A stretch of 41,255 bases of DNA, taken from assembly GCA_947444925.1 (NCBI GenBank), contig CANFBW010000027.1, forward strand, positions 1-41,255, written 5' to 3'. Position numbers and translations under genes: made by a program. Of the stretch, positions 25,357 through 34,900 are shown one piece after another. Within the stretch, counting starts at the first letter, position 1. Each line of letters begins with the position of its first letter. The notes under the pieces are model-generated. The model did no database searches and had not been told where the DNA came from. It saw only the letters and a list, made by a program, of their open reading frames with translations. This DNA is from Flavobacteriales bacterium. GTDB lineage: Bacteria; Bacteroidota; Bacteroidia; Flavobacteriales_C; GCA-002722245.

Positions 25357-26858
25357 TGCTTACAAAACAGCGTTGCCGCGGCAACTGAAGTATTACCCAC
25401 CAAACGCAAAGTATAACAAGCATCTGCCAAATCAGCTACATCTAAAAGCAAAGTATTGTCGCCTTTGCTAAGTATAAACTGTTGTTGCTTCAACAACTGT
25501 CCAATACCATCATACACTTCAACCAGCGCATCACAAGCCACGGCCGATTGCACCAACAAATGCAATTGCCCTTGCACAGGGTTAGGATAAAGCGTCAAGG
25601 CATTGCGCACCACATCGTTCGCAAGGACTATGCTTTTTGAGTACACAAACGCACCATCGTCGTCTACTTGCATTAAGCGATAATAGTTGTTCGCCGCAAG
25701 TGGCGCTTCATCATTGAAGGCATAATTCAACAAAGCCGTGCTTGTGCCGGCAGCTTCTACGCGGCCAATTGTTGAATAACGCTCACCATCAGAAGAGCGC
25801 TCCACTATAAAATATGCCGACTTAATTTCACTTGCTGTTTGCCAGTACAAATGATTTTGAACAAGTCCCTTTTTTCCTGCAAAAGAAAGCAATTCAACAG
25901 GAAGAATATCATCTGCGTCAAGCGCAAACCACTGCGACGCGCTACCCGACGCGTTGGCATCAGTTGACGTGCCCAAATCAAAACCATCGTTGCCAATCGC
26001 CGTGATTTGCAAGGTAGAATTGGCACCATTGAATCTATATGAATTATTGGTAGGCATAGATGTTGTTTTGTACCAACTTGTCGCGCCAGGCGCAATTCCC
26101 TGATCTTTGGCAAAAACAAAAGCAGGATGACTGCCAACACCTGTTACAATACTGCGCGTGGTGGCATTGCCCGTATAAGTGCCCGTTTTTCCGTATTTAA
26201 AAGCAACATAATGATAAGTAACTCCCGAATTGGCGCGCGAACGAGCAGTAAAAGTTGTTGCTCCATAAGCCCCTAGCACCTCTTTTTCCCAGTCGGCACC
26301 ACCCCCTTCCATTTTAAAACTGTTGGCTTCATAGTCCACTAAATTCATTTGCGATTGTGTTGGCCATGTAGCATCGGCAGGCATTGCCCACACCATTTTT
26401 GGTTTAAATCCTACCGTTATGTTTTGGTCAGATGCCCCACCAACAAAGGTACCCACAGTAACTGCATTTGATGAAAACGCCGTGTAATAATAAGTTGTAG
26501 AAGATGCATTGGCATCACTGCTGCTGCCCACCGTAAAATAACCTGAGCCAAAAGAAGTAATGTAATTTGCTGCCAAAGCATTGGCAGCATTCACCTTTGT
26601 GAGTGCCCCCATGGTGTTGCTCGCGATAAAGCTCACCGATGCATTGGCCTTCTGCACCAAAACACAAACTGGCGTAAAACCCAAACCTGTTACATTGAAA
26701 GGTGTACCTCCATTGCCGGTATAAGTACCAACGACAATGCTTTGCGCCCGCACAATGGTGCTATGGGCTATGAGTATAAAGAATAAGGAATAAGTGAGCG
26801 TTTTGGCAATAAAAGTAGAAGCACTTTTAAACCGTAGTTTAAAGAAAATAGTTTGCAT
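25353..26858 (-). CDS. T9SS type A cargo protein with three ~100-residue repeat modules (paralogue 1)
   Basis: 501 residues with a signal peptide ending VRAQ (about 1-39). Three degenerate modules follow (about 40-320); each begins with a GTYTGNG-like strand, then TGxGxxPxxV, and ends with a strand such as YYYTAFSS or YHYVAF. A linker resembling an FnIII domain (VELLSFAGKKG ... YYRLMQVDDDG) precedes a type A sorting domain (about 415-501, LYPNPVQGQLHLLV ... ACYTLRLVG). It is probably exported and surface-bound; no catalytic residues are seen. It resembles the 512-residue protein encoded next door. The stop overlaps the helicase stop on the other strand. Start is ATG 26858; a start at a later codon would still keep the signal. 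Confidence 0.85.
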   Translation of the reverse strand: MQTIFFKLRFKSASTFIAKTLTYSLFFILIAHSTIVRAQSIVVGTYTGNGGTPFNVTGLGFTPVCVLVQKANASVSFIASNTMGALTKVNAANALAANYITSFGSGYFTVGSSSDANASSTTYYYTAFSSNAVTVGTFVGGASDQNITVGFKPKMVWAMPADATWPTQSQMNLVDYEANSFKMEGGGADWEKEVLGAYGATTFTARSRANSGVTYHYVAFKYGKTGTYTGNATTRSIVTGVGSHPAFVFAKDQGIAPGATSWYKTTSMPTNNSYRFNGANSTLQITAIGNDGFDLGTSTDANASGSASQWFALDADDILPVELLSFAGKKGLVQNHLYWQTASEIKSAYFIVERSSDGERYSTIGRVEAAGTSTALLNYAFNDEAPLAANNYYRLMQVDDDGAFVYSKSIVLANDVVRNALTLYPNPVQGQLHLLVQSAVACDALVEVYDGIGQLLKQQQFILSKGDNTLLLDVADLADACYTLRLVGNTSVAAATLFCKH

Positions 26859-26893
26859 GTAGCTGCAGCGTGTAGTAGTAAAAGCCGTAATTC

Positions 26894-26927
26894 CCCCGAA
26901 TTACTTAATCATAGCGTAAATTCGGGG
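26894..26927 (-). promoter_or_regulatory. Hairpin at the predicted 5' end of the paralogue 1 transcript
   Basis: A perfect 9-bp inverted repeat, CCCCGAATT (26894-26902) and AATTCGGGG (26919-26927), with a 16-nt loop. It directly abuts the -7 box, so it would form at the very start of the message, as a 5' stabiliser or regulatory structure. Confidence 0.5.
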
Positions 26928-26958
26928 CAAAGATAAGGCACACAACTGCTCTTGTCAA
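26928..26958 (-). promoter_or_regulatory. Promoter of paralogue 1 (TTG-N20-TATCTTTG)
   Basis: On the minus strand a TTG (26958-26956) is followed after 20 nt by TATCTTTG (26935-26928), a perfect TAnnTTTG. The leader before the ATG at 26858 would be about 65 nt. Confidence 0.65.
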
Positions 26959-26996
26959 GTTTACTTTTACACTATGCGATTTTTAAACAAAAAAGC

Positions 26997-28535
26997 TTAG
27001 TTGTTTTTGATGACTTTCACCGACGACACCGTACCGTTTGGATCGGTTAAGTTGATAAAGTAAGTACCTGCGTCGTAAGGCTCCACCGTCATTCGAAACT
27101 TATTTTCACCCGCCATCGAAGGAATGTGCGCAAAGTACAAGGCATCTCCATTGATATTGGTGATGTTCACTTTGTAGGTACCACCAGCCACCGAGTTGTA
27201 GTATAAAGTAACATTGTTAGACGACGGATTTGGAAACAACTGCGTGATGATATTCACCGCGTTGTTGATGTTCACTGCCAAAATTTTAAACTTCTCGTTT
27301 TTACCATCGTTGTCGAATTGCGACAATTGGTAGTAATGCACGCCGTTACCCGCATTTTCGTGCACGAAATCATAATTCGTCCAAGTGTTTTTATTTCCCA
27401 TGGCATCCACCCTTCCCAACGATTCAAAGTGCACCGCATCGGTAGAATGCAAAACATCAAAATGAGAACTATTGATTTCACTTGCCGTTTGCCAACTCAA
27501 GTTCACGTTATCGCCTTGCTTCACCGCTTCAAAAGACGTCATTTGAACCGGCAAAGAAGTACCACCCGACATGGCGAAATAAGAATGCGTTTGCCAAGCA
27601 TTATTTATTTGCGTATTTCCATTGGTAACTGTAAATCCAGCACCCGCATCAAAAGACTTAATTCCGCCTGTTGCAGCGGCATTTGCTGTAAAACGAGAGG
27701 AATGATCTGTGGCATTAGCAGCCTGCGAAGCAAGTCTAAACCAGCCCTCCCGACCACTTGCCGGATATTGCGCCAAAGCAAAATCAGGCGTTGCACCAAA
27801 TCCTGTCACTGCCCAGTCACCCGACCCTTGATTCACATAATATGTGCTTTCTTTAATGGCTGTACCACTGCTGTTGAAGGCGATATAATAATAATTGGTG
27901 CCATTTTGGTTTGCAGAGGTTCCGGCACTTCCACAAGTAAATCCGTTATTGGTGTAGCCATTGATTGGAGAAGCACTAGATGCACTACTTCCGTCTTTCG
28001 TAAAAAAACCTATATTCCCCGCATGCGAAGCACCTGAGAAAAATGCATCACCATGTGGAGCGGCAGCATCACCTACCATCAACACCGCCTCTGGATTACT
28101 CCCAAAACCGCATTTCGCCATTGTTCGTCCGCTCCCCGAACCATTTCCGTTTGTTGAATCCACATGAATATTACCACTGCTGTTAAAGGCAATCCAATTG
28201 TATTGGGTACCATTGTTGTTTGTTCTATTACCAGTACCTATGGTGAAACCATCACTGTCTAATGACGTTACTTCACCAGTAATTAATGCAACAGAACCAG
28301 TTCCCAATTGCTTGGTTTTTCCAGCCGGCATATATGACGTCGTGAAAACGGCTTCGTGAGCACCATTCGATTTTATAATAATGGCTTCAGGCGAAAAACC
28401 CAAACCCGTGATAGACTTCGCTGTTCCTTTTCCTGTATAATTTCCAAAGGCATAGGTTTGTGCCTGAATGTTAAGGTTTACCAATGTCATAACAAACATT
28501 AGCGAAACAAAGTGCTTAATAACTTTACAAGTCAT
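26997..28535 (-). CDS. T9SS type A cargo protein with three repeat modules (paralogue 2)
   Basis: 512 residues, signal peptide about 1-25 (ending IQAQ). Three modules: about 27-125 (FGNYTGKGTAKSITGLGFSP ... YNWIAFNSS), 126-235 (... YYYIAFNSS) and 236-335 (... HSYFAMSGG). A linker (SLPVQMTSFEAVKQGDNVNLSWQTAS) and a type A T9SS sorting domain (LFPNPSSNNVTLYY ... AGTYFINLTDPNG) complete it. The module is rich in Gly, Asn, Ser and Thr and resembles phage tail/surface beta-modules; function unknown. It lies upstream of paralogue 1 with a separate promoter, so the pair arose by duplication and each copy is independently expressed. Confidence 0.85.
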   Translation of the reverse strand: MTCKVIKHFVSLMFVMTLVNLNIQAQTYAFGNYTGKGTAKSITGLGFSPEAIIIKSNGAHEAVFTTSYMPAGKTKQLGTGSVALITGEVTSLDSDGFTIGTGNRTNNNGTQYNWIAFNSSGNIHVDSTNGNGSGSGRTMAKCGFGSNPEAVLMVGDAAAPHGDAFFSGASHAGNIGFFTKDGSSASSASPINGYTNNGFTCGSAGTSANQNGTNYYYIAFNSSGTAIKESTYYVNQGSGDWAVTGFGATPDFALAQYPASGREGWFRLASQAANATDHSSRFTANAAATGGIKSFDAGAGFTVTNGNTQINNAWQTHSYFAMSGGTSLPVQMTSFEAVKQGDNVNLSWQTASEINSSHFDVLHSTDAVHFESLGRVDAMGNKNTWTNYDFVHENAGNGVHYYQLSQFDNDGKNEKFKILAVNINNAVNIITQLFPNPSSNNVTLYYNSVAGGTYKVNITNINGDALYFAHIPSMAGENKFRMTVEPYDAGTYFINLTDPNGTVSSVKVIKNN

Positions 28536-28564
28536 AATTGCTTTTTTAAATTATCCCCCCGGCG

Positions 28565-28595
28565 CGAAGTAAATACATATTTCGACAGAAGTCAA
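28565..28595 (-). promoter_or_regulatory. Possible promoter of paralogue 2 (TTG-N20-TTACTTCG)
   Basis: Minus strand TTG (28595-28593), 20-nt spacer, then TTACTTCG (28572-28565), two mismatches from TAnnTTTG. Same geometry as the paralogue 1 promoter, followed by a G/C-rich run. Confidence 0.3.
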
Positions 28596-28658
28596 TATTT
28601 AATGTTTGTACGCACATTTATTTTTTTGGTTTCGTTTTTACGCTACCTATAGGAATTG

Positions 28659-30902
28659 CTAGCGCACAACATTGTAGCGAATTTCAATCAATTGAAATGT
28701 AACGCCATCGGATTTTTTAAGAAGAATGGTGTTTTTGTTTTCACCGCTTTTTCCTGTTAAATCAATAGAAAACTGAATATGCAAATAATGGTTTGCATCA
28801 ATATCGCCATCGTTGTATTTCAATTGCACACAGTCACAGTCGGCGCCCACACGCTCGGCCGACCAAGCGTGCACACCCGTGTTTTTCAAAAACAAATGCT
28901 GATCCTCAACGGCGCTTAACTCACCTAAATTCACAACAATTTTTTTGAAATCGTCGCGGTAAGGAAGTACTTTTTTGTCTTTGGCCTTCAACTGCACCGA
29001 CACCACCTCAATTCTTCTTTCCATGGCAGCAAAGGGGTGGTAAATAGAGTTGCGCACATCGTAGTAATCGTCGCTTACACCTTCCTGCGACTTGTATTCA
29101 CCATTGGGCTGCTTCACAATCGTGAGGGGCGCTGCTCCGCTGTCAGAGCTGAAATAAGGCAGATACAAACCATTCTCGTATGCCTTTAAATAATTGATGA
29201 AGGAAGAAATACGGCGCAAAGACAAATTGACGTTGTAATCGGATTTGGTAAGCGGACTCGCAAAGCCTCTAACCACTACTTCAGCCGAATAGCCCTGCTG
29301 CAAGTAGTACAGTAAATCTTTGGCGAATTTCTCTAAATTGACCATTCCCGCATCCACATAGTCTTCAAAAAAACGATCAATGTCTTGCAATGCCATCGCT
29401 TGATCTTCGCCTTGGAGATCGGCCGGATATTTCTTTTCATAGTCGGACAACAACCTTTTGTAAGCCTGATAAGTGGCGGCATAATTCAAGCGCGTGAGTG
29501 TATCGCGACAACGCGGATTGGGCTCATCGTTGTGAAAATAGAGCACCAGCGGAAGGTCTACATAATCTTCTTCCATCACAAAAGGCAAGGTATCAAGAGC
29601 TTGTTCTTTTGCTTCTGCCATTTTTTCAAAGCGGTAAACATCGGTGCAACAAATGGCATCAGCATCATCAGACAAAGTCCCCACTCGCGTTGAACTCAAA
29701 AAACCACTCTGCGTTTTATCCATCACAAAACTAAGGTCGGCACGACTTGAATTCAACGGAATACCAACGTTTACAGGCTCTTGTAAGGCAGTGAGCGCGC
29801 CTTTACTCCTAAAAATATCAAAGTCACCCAAACCAGCATACCAATTTGAACTAAAGTACAGCGCCGTATCGGCAGTATTGTAGAAAGGCGTAATTTCATC
29901 GCCAGGACTATTTACTTTAGCGCCCAAATTTTTAGGCGCGAGGTATTTTCCTTCGTTGTATTCAGTATACCATAAATCCATACCTCCACTACCACCGCTG
30001 CGGTTTGATGAAAACAACAAAAACTCTTTTCCGGCAATGTTCAACCAAAAAGGATGTGTTGTACTGCAATCAGAAATAGCTATTTCAAGCGGCAGCGCAA
30101 GAGGCGTCGTCCAGCCACTGTCGCTCCACTGCGATTCCATCAGTCGACAAGACTTCATTGTCGCACAGCGGCTAAAAATAAATTTACGGCGATCACTGCT
30201 AAAAGTACCATTGCCCGTATTTTCTTTGGCAACATTAATTTTTGTCAGCGCTGTATCTTCACTCCACCAGCCCGCTTTTCCCTGCGCAGTGTACAACTGC
30301 ACGATGTATTCTTTATCCTTGTTTTCGCGCAAAGCCGAATAATACATCAACGAATCGTTGTAAGGCAAAGCCGAAAATTCAGCGTTGGTCGAATTGATGC
30401 CCGCGAGATTGTACACATTAAATTTCAGTGTGTCGCGCAGCAAAAGCGGAATGGTTTTTTCATTTTTAATTTCCTGCTGCGCCCTGCGGTACATCAGCGA
30501 TGATCTGTCTTTTGCTTCTTTCACAAAGCGAGCCATGAGCGCAGCACTTTGATCATAATGCTCCAAGCATTTGTCAATCATTGCCATGTGGTAAAGCGCA
30601 GCCGAATAGTCTTTCTTTTGAGGATTTTCTATCAGTTTTTGAAAAAGAGGATAGGCTTTTTTATAGGCATTGTAGTTCAAATAACTTTCTGCCAACTTAA
30701 ACAATAGCTCATCGCCAGTGCTGTCGATCGCGTATGCCTTTTCGTAATACACTGCCGCGCCAAAATAGTCGCCATCGGCATAGGCCTCATCTCCGTATTT
30801 GGTGAACTGTTTTTTTTGAGCAAGAGCCGAAATGCACAAAACAAAAAGCAGCACAAAACTGACTTTGCATTTGGCATTTACAACTGTGATCATTTTCATC
30901 AT
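28659..30902 (-). CDS. PorE-like protein: TPR, PD40 beta-propeller and divergent OmpA-like domain
   Basis: 747 residues from the ATG at 30902, which overlaps the PorP stop in ATGA. Signal peptide about 1-28; TPR region with paired helices (about 30-155); PD40/WD40-like propeller (about 160-430, e.g. FLLFSSNRSGGSGGMDLWY); OmpA-like region (about 440-620) with GFASPLTKSDYN and LSLRRISS. The canonical Asp of the TDxxG peptidoglycan site is Ser549; the Arg (564) is kept. The C-terminus (about 650-747) resembles a DUF1573-like Ig fold (VNLGELSAVEDQHLFLKNTG). TPR-PD40-OmpA proteins such as PorE attach T9SS parts to the cell wall; here it follows a cargo and a PorP gene, so a cargo-specific role is likely. 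Confidence 0.85.
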   Translation of the reverse strand: MMKMITVVNAKCKVSFVLLFVLCISALAQKKQFTKYGDEAYADGDYFGAAVYYEKAYAIDSTGDELLFKLAESYLNYNAYKKAYPLFQKLIENPQKKDYSAALYHMAMIDKCLEHYDQSAALMARFVKEAKDRSSLMYRRAQQEIKNEKTIPLLLRDTLKFNVYNLAGINSTNAEFSALPYNDSLMYYSALRENKDKEYIVQLYTAQGKAGWWSEDTALTKINVAKENTGNGTFSSDRRKFIFSRCATMKSCRLMESQWSDSGWTTPLALPLEIAISDCSTTHPFWLNIAGKEFLLFSSNRSGGSGGMDLWYTEYNEGKYLAPKNLGAKVNSPGDEITPFYNTADTALYFSSNWYAGLGDFDIFRSKGALTALQEPVNVGIPLNSSRADLSFVMDKTQSGFLSSTRVGTLSDDADAICCTDVYRFEKMAEAKEQALDTLPFVMEEDYVDLPLVLYFHNDEPNPRCRDTLTRLNYAATYQAYKRLLSDYEKKYPADLQGEDQAMALQDIDRFFEDYVDAGMVNLEKFAKDLLYYLQQGYSAEVVVRGFASPLTKSDYNVNLSLRRISSFINYLKAYENGLYLPYFSSDSGAAPLTIVKQPNGEYKSQEGVSDDYYDVRNSIYHPFAAMERRIEVVSVQLKAKDKKVLPYRDDFKKIVVNLGELSAVEDQHLFLKNTGVHAWSAERVGADCDCVQLKYNDGDIDANHYLHIQFSIDLTGKSGENKNTILLKKSDGVTFQLIEIRYNVVR

Positions 30903-31975
30903 AAAAATTTGGGACAAACTTTATAGTGTGTTCTTTCAACGGCCTTTCTCCAAATATAAATCACTGCGAGTTCCAATCCGCCCCTATACTGAGAAGCGGG
31001 AACAAGATTTGAAAAATTGATATCGTAGCTGGCCCCGAAAGTCCAGTTGTTATACATCAATCCTGCAAACAAGTTTCCAGCGTCACTGCTTCGGCCCCAG
31101 GCACCCCCTAAAATTTTCCATTCGTTGAAAGGCTCTGTTATGAAATCATACTGTACCATACTTCCAATTAAATACTCAGCATACTTTCCTTGAAAACTCA
31201 TCAATACTTTTGGCAACAGCGACCATTTTGGCGCCAAACGGTATTCAATGCCCATTTCAATATTGTAACGCCTGTCTAGACGAACGTTCATGTTTTGCAA
31301 AAACGATTCGCGGGGCTGTGTGATATTATAGACACTAGCGCCCAACATCAACTTTCCTTTGTCGTTCATCTGCCAATTCCATTTCGCGCCGGCATTCAAA
31401 TTAAAATAAGTGGTACTGAGCTTGTCGAAATTTTCTATTGACCCTATACTGGGATCGTAGTAAAATCCATTGTACTGGTTGTCGTATTTCAAATCTTTAG
31501 TAGCGAATTGTTTATTGCTGAAACCAGCCTGAGCGCCAAATACAAAATTTGACCGAGCACTCGTTGTAACGCGATACGACGATCCAACATTACAAAGAGT
31601 ACTTATGAAATGTGAGTCACCCGTGTTGTCATTCTGAAAAGAAAAAAACACGCCCAAACCTTTCACTTTTAAAAAATCGTGGGCATCTATCGCGCCTGCA
31701 AAAGTTTGATATGGAAGAGTGACTGAAGCCCATTGCCGGCGCTCATTGCCCACAAAACGGTAGTCGCCATTAAAGTCACCAATGTGTGCCGGATTGTAAT
31801 TGGCCGGTGCAAAGAAAAACTGTGAATAGTGAATGTCTTGCCCAAATACGCTTGCTGCAAAAAACAACAGCAGTATTTGCAATTTAAGGTTCAATAGTAA
31901 AGGTTCAAAGGCTGCAAATTTCTCATTGCAACGCGACACAAAACTTTGAACTTTAAACTTTGAACTTTGAACCAT
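30899..31975 (-). CDS. PorP/SprF-family T9SS outer-membrane protein
   Basis: 358 residues, with the PorP/SprF signature after the signal peptide: YSQFFFAPANYNPAHIG and RRQWASV, then beta-barrel segments. No OmpA domain. The N-terminus is odd: MVQSSKFKVQSF and LNLKLQ are translated from a heptamer repeat (see the repeat entry), so the first ~25 residues before the hydrophobic core look like inserted DNA. A TTG just before NLKLQILLLFFAASVFGQ is an alternative start giving an ordinary signal peptide. The gene follows the type B cargo gene by 2 nt and overlaps the PorE-like gene by 4 nt. By analogy with SprF it should be the cognate membrane partner of the adjacent cargo. Confidence 0.88.
   Translation of the reverse strand: MVQSSKFKVQSFVSRCNEKFAAFEPLLLNLKLQILLLFFAASVFGQDIHYSQFFFAPANYNPAHIGDFNGDYRFVGNERRQWASVTLPYQTFAGAIDAHDFLKVKGLGVFFSFQNDNTGDSHFISTLCNVGSSYRVTTSARSNFVFGAQAGFSNKQFATKDLKYDNQYNGFYYDPSIGSIENFDKLSTTYFNLNAGAKWNWQMNDKGKLMLGASVYNITQPRESFLQNMNVRLDRRYNIEMGIEYRLAPKWSLLPKVLMSFQGKYAEYLIGSMVQYDFITEPFNEWKILGGAWGRSSDAGNLFAGLMYNNWTFGASYDINFSNLVPASQYRGGLELAVIYIWRKAVERTHYKVCPKFL
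31942..31972 (-). repeat. Heptamer tandem repeat in the start of the PorP gene
   Basis: Four AACTTTR units (31942-31948, 31949-31955, 31956-31962, 31963-31969) plus a partial unit, read as CAAAGTT on the minus strand. They encode the first 11 residues (SSKFKVQSF). A degraded relative of the unit occurs at 31880-31905. Such heptamers are known in Bacteroidota genomes as scattered low-complexity repeats. Confidence 0.75.
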
Positions 31976-31977
31976 CG

Positions 31978-34900
31978 TTATCTCATTACTGTTATATTCC
32001 CTTTTTCAAAATACGAATTGTTCGCGCCACACTTCACCGTGAGATAATACACAAAAACAGCGGGGTCGGCACTTTGATTTTTATAGTCTCCACTCCAGCC
32101 TAAATGTTGATCGCGCGTTTCAAATACCATTTCACCCCAGCGGTCGTAAATCGTAAAATACAGTTCCGTAATATTGTTGCCGCGCACAAAAAGAACATCG
32201 TTTTTTGCATCGGCATTTGGCGTAAAAATATTGGGTACATACACATCGTTTTTGCCACATTTACCATCGTATACAAACACCGTAATGGAATCAGTGCTGA
32301 CACAAGAATTTACAGCATTTGTTTTCAAACTCACCGTATAGGTCGTGCTCACAAGGGGACTTGCAACAGGGTCGTGCAAGGTATCGCCACTCAAGCTTGC
32401 TGCAGGTTTCCACAGCACCGCCAAATCAATAGGCGCAACGTGCAATTGTGTGCTGTGTCCTTTTAAAATGGTATCAGCATCAGCACTGGTGGTCAAAAAT
32501 CCTGTAACGGGAATAACTGTCAATGCAAACAAAAATGAATCTTGACAAACTGCTTTGTTCGCGAGCAATACGTAGTTTGTGCTTTTAGCGGGTGAAGCTA
32601 TTGGATTGGCAATGGCAGAATCTGACAATCCGTTTGCAGGGCGCCATAAATAGGACGAATAATTTGGATTTTCAGCGAAACCAATCTGCACCGACTCGCC
32701 TGCACAAATGGTATCTGAAGCCAGCACCTGTGTTTTGTAACTTTGCACGTGAATGGTTTTTGAAATGCTGTCCACCACATTGCAAGCCGTAGGGTCACTG
32801 ATGCGCAATTTCACCACAAAATCTCCCGCTGTTGCATATTTGTGCGTGGGTTCAAATTGCGTGGCCGATGTACCATCGCCAAAGTCCCAATAAAAAGAAG
32901 TATTCTGTTGAAGCAAACTGGTGTTTTTGAAAGTATAGTTTTGTGTGGCACAGGCATCACTGGCTTTAAAATCGGCAACTACATTGGGTATTAAAAAGTC
33001 CATTTTAAAAACACCAATATTGCAATTGTTTGATTTGTTTTCCGGAGACACGGCATTCGCTGGCGCGATCACCATGTCGCTGTGCCCTCCGCAACCAGCG
33101 CACATTGCTTGATATATTTTTCCTTTTTTATCGAAACGACTGGTACCGCCGTCAACATGTTCCGAACTCAAATCGCCTCCAAAAAAACTGGCGTAAGACA
33201 ATTGTGACGCATCATCTTCGAGCACCATAATGTAAAAATCACTCCCCAAGGTATTCGGCTGCATGGCGTCAGGCGTTACTTCCATGCCATCGCTTCCTTG
33301 TGCGCCATTGTATTTCGCGCCCCCTTTTAAATAATTAGGCAAACCGTCAAAGCCTGCTTTATTGGAACCCCAACCCGTTAAATAGACTTTATTACACAGA
33401 TCGACCATGAAAGCAGTTGGACTAATATTCACTCGTCCATCGCCCGATCCAAAGGTGGTTGACCAAATAAAATCCGACAAATCGTTTTTCAATTTACTCA
33501 CAAATTGTCCGCTGTGCACCGAATGGTATTTTGCGTTTTTAACCAAGGTGCTGTCCATACTTTCACTTTGACCATACACGTAAATATTTTGCAACTTGTC
33601 GATTTTCACAAAATATACTTGATCGTAAGCGGCTGTTCCAAAGTAAGTCAGCGCATTCAGCAAAGAACCATCGTTACTAATTTTAGCAATAAAGCCGTCA
33701 GACGGATTGCCCTGATACATGGGATACAAGGCATTGAGCGTTGTGGCTAAATCAGGCGATGTTGTTCCGCCGGCAAGCACTAAGTTTTCTTGTGCATCAA
33801 GCACAATGGAATACGCCGCATCATTTTCATTTCCACCCAAGTACGTAGCCCAAATTTGCGTACTCAAATCAGCGCTAAAATGCGCCACCAAAGCATCACT
33901 CAAAAGATTTTTAGTGTTTTGGAATCCGCTTACATTTGCAATATCACTGCTACTGGTGGATGAAGCAATGAACACATTGTCGTCCTTATCAACAATCACC
34001 TCACCGCGCATTTGATCGGCATAATTGTAATTCAAGCGCTCATTCAATCCGTCGTTTTTTGTTCCTCCGTAATAGGTAGAAGCCAAAAGTTTACTGCCAT
34101 CAGCACTCAACTTTGACAAAATGATATCGGAACCAAAAAAATAATTCACAAAAATACCATTGGCAAGATTGGATATATTTCCACCTCCAAAAGAAGTATC
34201 AAGTGCATTTTTTGTAACCGGAAAATCATCAGAACCTGTAGTGCCATAAATCAACAATTCCCCTTTGCTGTTCACCACCAAACTGTGTGGTACCTCACAA
34301 AACCAACCGCCTAAATAAGTAGAATAAATGCGCTTGGTGCCGCTGGTATCGTACTTCGTGATGGCGATGTCGGGAGATCCAAAGATTTCTCCATTGACAT
34401 TGTAAAATTGATTTGTGCCATTCCAAGTACTATCGAAAGCCCCCAAACTAGTGGGATAACCCATCCAAAAAACAGTGCTTCCTGCGTACAAAAACCCATC
34501 TTCATCATAGGTTGCGGTATAGCCAAAATTATCGGCCGTTGAACCTGAGTACGTAGAAAAAATAAGCAAGGGATCAATCACCAAATCAAAGGCTTTGTTG
34601 TACGACTCGCCCACCGTAAAGGAAACAACACCGTTGTGCAAAACAAAATGACAGGGCACACTTACTTTTTTACCAGCAATCACTTGATAAGCAATGGGCA
34701 ACTGTTCAACAACATCGGAAAAAGAAAGTTGTATTTTCAATTCATTGTGCTCTAAACACATTTTACGAACACCATTGTACTTCAATTTAATATCACTTAC
34801 CGCAGCCCCAGCATGCACAATAAAATCGTATTTCGAACGCTCGTTTTCTTCGTAAAATAAAAAGTCGATGCCTGGATACAATCCGTTGTAACGCACCTTT

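Noticed and set aside
27318-28037. Plus-strand 239-codon frame inside a T9SS cargo gene
   Set aside because: Antisense to the repeat modules of paralogue 2, with Arg/Cys-rich composition typical of a shadow frame.
30054-30503. Plus-strand 149-codon frame in the PorE-like gene
   Set aside because: Antisense shadow; no family features, and the sense strand carries the propeller domain.
31880-31972. Possible CRISPR-like array
   Set aside because: Units are 7 nt in direct tandem with no spacers, and lie within a coding frame.
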